A stretch of DNA of 5,272 nt from Mucilaginibacter sp. (lineage in GTDB: Bacteria; Bacteroidota; Bacteroidia; Sphingobacteriales; Sphingobacteriaceae): positions 1 to 5,272 of the forward strand of contig JACMRC010000407.1 in NCBI GenBank assembly GCA_014376655.1, given 5' to 3'. Position 1 is the first letter of the stretch; each line of letters starts with the position of its first letter. Below, in pieces: positions 1-5,272 of this stretch. The notes beneath the pieces are model-generated. The model did no database searches. It was given only the letters and a program-made list of their open reading frames with translations, and had not been told where the DNA came from. The position numbers and the translations under genes are program-made.

Positions 1-1
1 A

Positions 2-205
2 CGCTCGCCAAAACTAACCGGCGAGCTAATGCCTTACAAAGCCAATACTTATATTGTTAAATGGATGATTCGCGTTATGAACGCCGACGCGTTTGTTATT
101 GTATCTATGGACGAGAACAATAAACCATCTGGCTTTAAAATGAAGCCGCTAACCCCGGCTACCGATTTTAGCTACGATTTCCAGGATCTGGATTTTCATA
201 GGTAG
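2..205 (+). CDS. Serine hydrolase (beta-lactamase family), C-terminal DUF3471-like domain, 5'-truncated by window edge
   Basis: Only the last 67 codons are present, in the frame starting at base 2 and ending in TAG at 203-205. The visible protein contains LTGELMPYKANTY near residues 5-17, a hydrophobic strand AFVIVSMDENNKPSGFKMK at about 30-48, and an ending of ATDFSYDFQDLDFHR. This resembles the C-terminal beta domain (DUF3471) that follows the class C beta-lactamase-like catalytic domain in many Bacteroidota serine hydrolases. Those proteins typically show an LTGxLxHWHYxTF segment, a VxFxxDxxGK strand and a final DFxFDFxDLxF. Here the usual HWHYDTF is diverged to PYKANTY. The catalytic SxxK and YxN motifs would lie upstream, outside the window, so the hydrolase call rests only on the tail resemblance. 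Members are usually exported and act on peptides or esters, and the substrate cannot be inferred. The gene converges on icmF with a palindrome between them. Confidence 0.68.
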   Translation, partial: RSPKLTGELMPYKANTYIVKWMIRVMNADAFVIVSMDENNKPSGFKMKPLTPATDFSYDFQDLDFHR

Positions 206-214
206 ACACTTGCC

Positions 215-247
215 AGACTTACGAAGTTTTTAAAACTTCGTAAGTCT
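215..247. repeat. Perfect 16-bp inverted repeat between convergent genes; possible bidirectional terminator
   Basis: The left arm AGACTTACGAAGTTTT (215-230) and right arm AAAACTTCGTAAGTCT (232-247) are exact reverse complements around a single T at 231. The hairpin begins 10 bases after the stop of the upstream + gene and ends 9 bases before the stop codon of the convergent icmF gene, so it could end transcripts from both sides. There is no T-run immediately outside either arm. The T and A tracts lie inside the stem next to the loop, so this is not a textbook intrinsic terminator. It could equally be a 3'-end stabilising hairpin or a copy of a dispersed palindromic repeat. Confidence 0.7.
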
Positions 248-256
248 ATACCAATA

Positions 257-3200
257 CTACATATTTCTACGATACTGCCCGCCAACCTCATACAAAGCGT
301 GCGAGATTTGCCCGAGCGAACAGTACTTACATGCTTCCATCAGGCTTTCAAAGATGTTTTCGCCGGCTATGGCGGTGTGTTGTAGATTCTTTAATAGTTG
401 GCCTATCTTATCAACGTTACGCTCCTGGAATGCGTGTAATGCGTTTATCTGGTATTGTTTCTCTTCCTCGGTAGCGCGGATCACCTCGCCCGGTGTAATG
501 GTTGGCGACCCATTTTTGTTGAGGAAGGTATTTACACCCACTATAGGGTATTCGCCATTATGTTTAAGCGTTTCGTAATACAACGATTCTTCCTGGATCT
601 TGCTGCGCTGGTACATAGTTTCCATAGCGCCCAATACCCCGCCGCGATCGTTAATGTTTTTAAATTCTGTCATTACGGCTTGCTCCACCAGGTCGGTTAG
701 TTCTTCGATAATGAACGCCCCTTGTATAGGGTTTTCGTTTTTAGCGAGACCCAACTCCCGGTTAATAATCAATTGTATCGCCATTGCCCTACGAACTGAT
801 TCTTCGGTAGGTGTGGTTATAGCTTCATCATAGGCGTTTGTATGTAGTGAATTACAGTTATCATAAATAGCATATAAAGCCTGTAGTGTGGTACGGATGT
901 CATTAAAATCAATCTCCTGCGCATGCAGTGACCGGCCACTGGTTTGGATATGATACTTTAGTTTTTGCGAACGATCATTACCCCCATATTTATTCTTGAT
1001 GGCCTTGGCCCAAATGCGCCTTGCAACCCTGCCAATTACCGAATATTCAGGATCTATTCCATTACTGAAAAAGAACGACAGATTAGGCGCGAAATCATCA
1101 ATATGCATCCCCCGGCTCAGGTAATACTCTAAATAAGTAAACCCGTTTGACAGCGTGAATGCAAGCTGTGTAACCGGGTTTGCCCCCGCCTCGGCAATGT
1201 GGTAGCCTGATATAGATACAGAGTAAAAGTTACGTACCTTTTCGTTAATAAAATACTGCTGCATGTCACCCATCATGCGCAAGGCAAATTCGGTACTAAA
1301 AATGCAGGTATTTTGGGCCTGATCTTCTTTCAGTATATCGGCTTGTACTGTGCCGCGCACGGTGGCAATGGCATAAGCTTTTATTTTTTGATATACATCG
1401 GCAGGTAAAACCTGGTCGCCGGTTAGGCCTAATAATATTAAACCTAATCCGTCATTACCGGTTGGTAATTTACTATCGTGATATTGAGGGCGGGTTAATT
1501 TTCGATCATCATAAACCTCCTTAAACTTAGCCTCAACCAAATGCTCCAGCTTATTTTCGGTGATATATTTTTCGCATTGCTGATCAATAGCCGCATTCAT
1601 AAAAAAGCCGAGTAACATAGGTGCAGGGCCATTTATGGTCATGGATACCGAGGTAGACGGATCGCATAAATCAAATCCCGAATACAGTTTTTTAGCATCA
1701 TCCAATGTGGCTATGCTTACACCGGCATTACCTATTTTCCCGTAAATATCTGGCCGTACATGGGGGTCCTCGCCATACAAGGTAACCGAATCAAAAGCGG
1801 TACTTAACCTATGCGCCGGCTGGCCCAATGATACATAATGAAAGCGCTTGTTCGTCCGCTCGGGGCCACCCTCGCCGGCAAACATCCGGGTGGGGTCCTC
1901 GCCCTCGCGTTTTAACGGGAATACACCCGCCGCATACGGAAATTCGCCGGGCACATTTTCTGTTAACAGCCAGCGCAAAATATCGCCCCAGGCCTCGTAT
2001 TTAGGCAATGATATTTTAGGGATTTGTAATTGCGATAACGAGGTGTAAAACAGTGGTTGTTTAATCTCCTTATTGCGCACTTTATAAATAAAGTTTTCGG
2101 CCTTATATTTTTCAATGGTGGCGGGCCAATCGGCAAGCAAGCGTTTACAATCAGGATGTAATTGTTGTTCCAGGTGTTTTTCAATGTCCTGTAGAGCCTC
2201 ACCTAAATCCTCTCCAAAGGAGAGGACTTTCTTGTATGACTGGCCTGAAGCGTTGGATTCCCCCTCTCCTTTGGAGAGGGCCGGGGTGAGGCTTATCACC
2301 CCTTTTACCTGCCACAACTGCTGTGCAACTTTGCATTGTTCATTTACCCATTTGGTGTAAGCGTCGCTGCTTTCTGCAATTTCTGCGAGATAACGGGTAC
2401 GATTTGGCGGAATAATGTAAATCTTCTCCGCTTCACTATCGCCTAAACTTATAATGTCATTTAATTTAAATTCAACGTCGGTTTTAACGGCTATTTTCTT
2501 TACCAGCGCGGTAAACAAGGCGTTCATTCCCGGGTCGTTAAACTGCGATGCCATAGTGCCGTAAATTGGCAGCTCATCATCTTTTGCTTCAAATAATTTA
2601 TGGTTGCGCTTGTATTGTTTCCGCACATCGCGAATAGCATCCAAAGCACCCCGTTTATCAAATTTATTAAGGGCCACCATATCGGCAAAGTCCAGCATGT
2701 CAATTTTTTCTAATTGCGATGCCGCGCCAAACTCGGGGGTCATAACGTAAAGCGACAGGTCGCAATAATCCGTTATCATGGTATCGCTCTGGCCAATGCC
2801 CGATGTTTCAACAATGATCAGATCATATCCGGCAGCCTTACAAATATCAACCGATTCCTGCACATGTTTACTCAAAGCTAAATTGGCCTGCCGCGTAGCT
2901 AACGACCGCATATAAACCCGCGGACTGTTAATAGCATTCATCCGGATCCTGTCGCCCAATAAAGCCCCGCCGGTTTTGCGTTTGCTGGGGTCGACAGAAA
3001 TAATAGCCAGCGTAATATCCGTCTCCATTAAAAAACGGCGCACCAACTCATCAACCAATGATGATTTGCCCGAGCCGCCCGTGCCGGTTATGCCGATGAC
3101 GGGAATAATAGCAGTGGCAGGTGCAGTAGCAGGTATGGCTACGCCATCTTCTGCCAGGGTTATCAGGCTTGCTATCGCATGCGCGTCTTTTTTTGGTAAA

Positions 3201-3667
3201 TGTTTTAGCTCACCATTAAGATGTGTCACAGTTTTGAAGTCGCACTGGCGCAGCATATCGTTGATCATGCCCTGCAGGCCCATGGTGCGGCCATCATCGG
3301 GCGAGTAGATCTTACTGATACCGTAATCCTGCAGTTCTTTAATCTCGTGCGGGAGAAACACCCCGCCGCCGCCGCCAAATATTTTGATATGGCCCGCGCC
3401 GCGCTCGGCTAATAAGTCGTGCATATACTTAAAATACTCTACGTGCCCGCCCTGGTAGCTGGTTAGCGCTATGCCTTGTACATCTTCCTGTATAGCGCAG
3501 TTCACTACTTCGTCAACACTTCGGTTATGGCCCAGGTGTATCACCTCGGTACCGCTGGCTTGCAGTATGCGGCGCATAATGTTTATGGTAGCATCATGCC
3601 CGTCAAACAATGAAGCTGCCGTAACAAAACGTATTTTATTGGAAGACTGATAAGCAACGCTATCCAT
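257..3667 (-). CDS. icmF: IcmF: fused adenosylcobalamin-dependent isobutyryl-CoA mutase with built-in G-protein chaperone
   Basis: A cytosolic enzyme predicted to interconvert isobutyryl-CoA and n-butyryl-CoA by a B12 radical carbon-skeleton rearrangement. The gene is complete: 1136 residues, ATG at 3667-3665, TAG at 259-257. Domain order is diagnostic. The cobalamin-binding domain (about 12-140) has DGH with candidate cobalt-ligand H24, SYQGGH at 70-75 and a glycine run at 98-102. A MeaB-like G-domain (about 188-400) has Walker A GTGGSGKSS at 195-203, VETSGIGQSD at 286-295 and NKFD at 334-337. A helical linker (about 405-555) leads to the mutase barrel (about 556-1100) with SGYH (H823). Substrate-pocket positions read F596 (in TRMFAG) and Q785 (in AQNTCIF), where methylmalonyl-CoA mutase has Tyr and Arg. 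This favours isobutyryl-CoA over methylmalonyl-CoA. Automatic pipelines often label such proteins methylmalonyl-CoA mutase. No Shine-Dalgarno precedes the start, and the next in-frame Met (M31) would delete the cobalamin motif. Residues about 459-491 are an unusual repeat-derived insert. The protein is somewhat longer than the roughly 1090 residues of characterised IcmF. Confidence 0.95.
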   Translation of the reverse strand: MDSVAYQSSNKIRFVTAASLFDGHDATINIMRRILQASGTEVIHLGHNRSVDEVVNCAIQEDVQGIALTSYQGGHVEYFKYMHDLLAERGAGHIKIFGGGGGVFLPHEIKELQDYGISKIYSPDDGRTMGLQGMINDMLRQCDFKTVTHLNGELKHLPKKDAHAIASLITLAEDGVAIPATAPATAIIPVIGITGTGGSGKSSLVDELVRRFLMETDITLAIISVDPSKRKTGGALLGDRIRMNAINSPRVYMRSLATRQANLALSKHVQESVDICKAAGYDLIIVETSGIGQSDTMITDYCDLSLYVMTPEFGAASQLEKIDMLDFADMVALNKFDKRGALDAIRDVRKQYKRNHKLFEAKDDELPIYGTMASQFNDPGMNALFTALVKKIAVKTDVEFKLNDIISLGDSEAEKIYIIPPNRTRYLAEIAESSDAYTKWVNEQCKVAQQLWQVKGVISLTPALSKGEGESNASGQSYKKVLSFGEDLGEALQDIEKHLEQQLHPDCKRLLADWPATIEKYKAENFIYKVRNKEIKQPLFYTSLSQLQIPKISLPKYEAWGDILRWLLTENVPGEFPYAAGVFPLKREGEDPTRMFAGEGGPERTNKRFHYVSLGQPAHRLSTAFDSVTLYGEDPHVRPDIYGKIGNAGVSIATLDDAKKLYSGFDLCDPSTSVSMTINGPAPMLLGFFMNAAIDQQCEKYITENKLEHLVEAKFKEVYDDRKLTRPQYHDSKLPTGNDGLGLILLGLTGDQVLPADVYQKIKAYAIATVRGTVQADILKEDQAQNTCIFSTEFALRMMGDMQQYFINEKVRNFYSVSISGYHIAEAGANPVTQLAFTLSNGFTYLEYYLSRGMHIDDFAPNLSFFFSNGIDPEYSVIGRVARRIWAKAIKNKYGGNDRSQKLKYHIQTSGRSLHAQEIDFNDIRTTLQALYAIYDNCNSLHTNAYDEAITTPTEESVRRAMAIQLIINRELGLAKNENPIQGAFIIEELTDLVEQAVMTEFKNINDRGGVLGAMETMYQRSKIQEESLYYETLKHNGEYPIVGVNTFLNKNGSPTITPGEVIRATEEEKQYQINALHAFQERNVDKIGQLLKNLQHTAIAGENIFESLMEACKYCSLGQISHALYEVGGQYRRNM
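2197..2291. repeat. 95-bp composite palindromic repeat inserted in frame within icmF
   Basis: Two inverted copies of a roughly 29-bp unit face each other. The left copy is CCTCACC (2197-2203), TAAAT, then CCTCTCCAAAGGAGAGG (2209-2225). The right copy is CCTCTCCTTTGGAGAGG (2263-2279), GCCGG, then GGTGAGG (2285-2291). The two are reverse complements except for the 5-base spacer, and each 17-bp core is itself a 7-bp palindrome around AAA or TTT. The region between them (2226-2262) is not obviously symmetric. On the minus strand the element is read through in the icmF frame as SLTPALSKGEGE, a short spacer, and LSFGEDLGEA (residues about 459-491). This sequence type resembles interspersed repeats I associate with Bacteroidota genomes. 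That dispersal is recalled from general knowledge, not tested here. Confidence 0.85.
3111..3134. repeat. Two-copy 12-bp tandem repeat in icmF linker
   Basis: GCAGTGGCAGGT (3111-3122) is followed directly by GCAGTAGCAGGT (3123-3134), with one mismatch. Read on the minus strand it encodes the PATAPATA segment at residues about 179-186, the flexible hinge between the cobalamin-binding domain and the G-domain. It is probably a small in-frame duplication tolerated in a disordered linker. Confidence 0.7.
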
Positions 3668-3686
3668 AAGTATAATCGATATAAAA

Positions 3687-3703
3687 CAAAATTAGCAAAA
3701 TTA
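3687..3703 (-). promoter_or_regulatory. Candidate -7 promoter boxes for icmF (two TAATTTTG copies)
   Basis: Read on the minus strand, TAATTTTG occurs twice, at 3703-3696 and 3694-3687. Both match the Bacteroidota primary sigma factor -7 consensus TAnnTTTG. The nearer copy lies 19 bases upstream of the icmF ATG, which would give a leader of roughly 10-15 bases. I do not see a convincing TTTG -33 box at the expected distance for either copy, so the assignment is tentative. The region is AT-rich and chance matches are likely. Confidence 0.4.
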
Positions 3704-3716
3704 ACGTTAAAAATAC

Positions 3717-3740
3717 TATGCGTGCATAACATGTATGCGT
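3717..3740. repeat. Short direct and inverted repeats in the divergent intergenic region
   Basis: TATGCGT occurs at 3717-3723 and again at 3734-3740, a 17-bp period. Overlapping it, GCATA (3724-3728) and TATGC (3734-3738) form a small inverted repeat around ACATG. The position is midway between two divergent starts, where an operator would be plausible, but repeats this short could be chance. Confidence 0.3.
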
Positions 3741-3761
3741 AGCTTTTTATGTGTTTAAGCT

Positions 3762-3792
3762 ATTGGCATTCAGGGTATTTTTTTTATTTTTG
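3762..3792 (+). promoter_or_regulatory. Candidate Bacteroidota-type promoter for the NHL/Ig surface protein
   Basis: ATTG at 3762-3765 is followed after 19 bases by TATTTTTG at 3785-3792. This fits the Bacteroidota sigma-ABfr pattern of a TTTG-like -33 box, a spacer of about 19 bases and a TAnnTTTG -7 box. The ATG at 3807 lies 14 bases after the -7 box, so the leader would be very short (about 8-10 bases). This is tolerable in a phylum that does not rely on Shine-Dalgarno pairing, and none is seen here. The T-rich sequence weakens the specificity of the match. Confidence 0.5.
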
Positions 3793-3806
3793 ATAGCCCC
3801 TGCCTT

Positions 3807-5272
3807 ATGAACCTGATAAAAAAAACAATACAAGCCTTTTTAAGCGGCAATTTTTGCCGGGGGCCATTGATGTGGGCTTTGTTTTTATTGATTGCGAATA
3901 GCGTTTTTGGGCAGGCCCTCCCGGATATTAGCTACCCAACCCCAAACGTTTACAATATTAATACACCCATAACGCCATTAAAGCCAACTAACAATGGCGG
4001 TACAGTACCCGGAAATGTTTATGGCCAGGTAAGTACTTTTGCCATCCTGGCACCCGCAATCGTTCCAAATGGTACGGGTTCATCTGCATTTTTTAGTACA
4101 CCAAACGCATTAAATTTTGATGCGTCCGGCAACCTGTATGTTGCCGACGCAAACACCAAACAAATCTGGAAAATAACACCTGCCGGCGATGTAACAACAT
4201 TTGCAGGCACACCGGGGGTATCCGGAAGTTTAGATGGGCCTGCTTTAACAGCAACCTTTGGTGCCCCAACAGGTGTGGTGGTTGACAGCAAGGGAAATGT
4301 ATTTGTGGCTGATTTCACGGGCAACACTATTCGTAAAATTACCACGGTTGGTGCAGTTAGCATTGTCAGTACATTTGCCGGAAGCTCTACCGTAGGTTCG
4401 GCAGATGGCAACGGCAATGTTGCCCAATTTAACAAGCCGTATGGTTTGGCTATTGATGCTAACGATAACATTTATGTAGCAGACCAAGGCAATAATACAA
4501 TAAGAAAGATAACACCTGCAGGGGATGTTACTACCCTTGCCGGTAGCCCTACCGCATTTGGCAGCTCAAATGGCCAGGGGACGGCAGCCACATTTAGAGG
4601 GCCGACTTATGTTGCCGTAAACGCATTGGGCAGTGTATATGTAGTTGATGCCGTTAATAACCTGATAAGGGCTATTTCGCCCGCCGGGAAGGTATCTACG
4701 GTTTCTATTACAAATCTTTCTACTACGGGGTCCATAAATGGATTAAGGGTAGATGCGGCAGGCAACCTTTACTTTGTTGCACTCAGAAATCAGATCTTTA
4801 AATTAACTAATACACAGCTTTTCAGTTTAGCAGGTAATCTATCAGGCGGTTCGGGCGCACCTGACGGGGTGGGATCTGCCGCCTTTTTTAACAAACCTGT
4901 CGATCTGGTGTTTGATAACGCCGGCAACATATATATAGCGGATCAAAACAACAACCGAATAAGAAAATTAAGCCTTACGGGCTATACTATTGACAAAGCG
5001 TTACCACCCGGATTATCATTCGATGCAACTACGGGCATTATCAGCGGAACGCCTACAGTAGCTTTTCAATCTGACGCCTATAAAATAACTGCCTATAATA
5101 AAATTGGCAGCAGTAGCGCAACTGTTGAAATTTCGGTAAATGGACTTCCAGCACCACCAAAAATACTTGCACCCAACATTAGCTATGCATCGCCGGTTAC
5201 TTATAACCCGGGCGTACCTATTACCCCATTACAACCAATTAATACAGGCGGTGCAGTACCGGCTACCATATA
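3807..5272 (+). CDS. Exported NHL beta-propeller / putative-Ig repeat protein, 3'-truncated by window edge
   Basis: The frame is open from ATG 3807 to the window end, giving 488 codons and no stop. Residues 1-37 look like a signal peptide: a basic start (MNLIKK), hydrophobic core LMWALFLLIA (21-30), and likely cleavage around SVFGQA (32-37). The ATG at residue 22 would remove the basic region, so the first ATG is preferred. Residues 40-71 carry an Ig-like opening motif (ISYPTP, PITPL, GGTVP). Residues about 73-391 contain six NHL-type blades, with repeated cores such as GNLYVADANTKQIWKI (108-123), GNVFVADFTGNTIRKI (163-178), DNIYVADQGNNTIRKI (220-235) and GNIYIADQNNNRIRKL (373-388). Blades 4 and 5 are more diverged (VYVVDAVNNLIRAI, LYFVALRNQIFKL). 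Residues 393-444 read GYTIDKALPPGLSFDATTGIISGTPT and onward, a typical He_PIG-like half domain. Residues 457-488 restart the opening motif. Large multidomain proteins of this type in Bacteroidota are usually secreted or surface-anchored, and a type IX sorting domain may lie beyond the window. Ligand and role are unknown. Confidence 0.88.
   Translation, partial: MNLIKKTIQAFLSGNFCRGPLMWALFLLIANSVFGQALPDISYPTPNVYNINTPITPLKPTNNGGTVPGNVYGQVSTFAILAPAIVPNGTGSSAFFSTPNALNFDASGNLYVADANTKQIWKITPAGDVTTFAGTPGVSGSLDGPALTATFGAPTGVVVDSKGNVFVADFTGNTIRKITTVGAVSIVSTFAGSSTVGSADGNGNVAQFNKPYGLAIDANDNIYVADQGNNTIRKITPAGDVTTLAGSPTAFGSSNGQGTAATFRGPTYVAVNALGSVYVVDAVNNLIRAISPAGKVSTVSITNLSTTGSINGLRVDAAGNLYFVALRNQIFKLTNTQLFSLAGNLSGGSGAPDGVGSAAFFNKPVDLVFDNAGNIYIADQNNNRIRKLSLTGYTIDKALPPGLSFDATTGIISGTPTVAFQSDAYKITAYNKIGSSSATVEISVNGLPAPPKILAPNISYASPVTYNPGVPITPLQPINTGGAVPATI

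Noticed and set aside
2197..2291. CRISPR repeats or a terminator
   Set aside because: There are only two units, in inverted orientation and with no spacer array. They lie within a coding region whose downstream sequence is clearly the same conserved protein.
2115..2360. A plus-strand open frame reading through the palindromic repeat
   Set aside because: Repeats of this kind tend to be open in several frames. The flanking sequence matches only icmF in the minus frame.
2976..3308. A 110-codon open frame on the plus strand
   Set aside because: It is antisense to the conserved Walker A and cobalamin-domain region of icmF and shows no family features.
257..3667. Possible artificial fusion of separate cobalamin, MeaB and mutase genes, or a plain methylmalonyl-CoA mutase
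   Set aside because: The three-domain order is the established IcmF architecture, the frame is continuous, and the pocket residues F596 and Q785 do not match methylmalonyl-CoA mutase.
3807..3872. Alternative start of the surface protein at the ATG of residue 22 (3870)
   Set aside because: It would remove the basic N-terminal part of the signal peptide and lie far from the candidate promoter. The ATG at 3807 gives a complete signal peptide.
4019..4471. A 150-codon open frame on the minus strand
   Set aside because: It lies entirely antisense to the NHL propeller coding region, whose repeated composition keeps the opposite strand open. It has no recognisable domain and no sign of its own promoter.

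Overview
The window looks like chromosomal DNA from a Bacteroidota bacterium, most likely a Sphingobacteriaceae relative such as Mucilaginibacter or Pedobacter. This is inferred from several things. The starts have no Shine-Dalgarno sequence, and the intergenic DNA is AT-rich with TAnnTTTG-type promoter boxes. An interspersed palindromic repeat of a kind I associate with this phylum is present, and the protein families are ones common there. No search was run, so the genus is a guess.

Layout. Positions 2-205 (+) hold the last 67 codons of a serine hydrolase with a DUF3471-like C-terminal domain. A perfect 16-bp inverted repeat at 215-247 separates it from the convergent gene. Positions 257-3667 (-) hold a complete 1136-residue IcmF: a cobalamin-binding domain, a MeaB-type G-protein chaperone and the isobutyryl-CoA mutase barrel in one chain. 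A 139-bp divergent intergenic region (3668-3806) carries candidate promoters for both flanking genes. From 3807 (+) a large exported protein begins and runs off the right edge. It has a signal peptide, a putative-Ig (He_PIG-like) segment and about six NHL beta-propeller blades, followed by the rest of the Ig domain and the start of a second Ig unit.

The genes do not form an operon or an obvious pathway. IcmF is a self-contained cytosolic enzyme linking branched-chain (valine-derived isobutyryl-CoA) and straight-chain (butyryl-CoA) metabolism. The neighbours are an exported or envelope-type hydrolase and a cell-surface or secreted repeat protein.

Two structures deserve most attention. First, a 95-bp composite palindromic repeat (2197-2291) lies inside the icmF reading frame and is translated as about 33 extra residues in the linker between the G-domain and the mutase. 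It appears to be a mobile repeat domesticated as protein sequence. Second, in the surface protein the NHL propeller appears to be inserted inside an Ig-like domain. The Ig N-terminal strand motif comes before the propeller, its remaining strands come after, and the same opening motif recurs at the right edge. I see no CRISPR array, RNA gene or classical insertion sequence.
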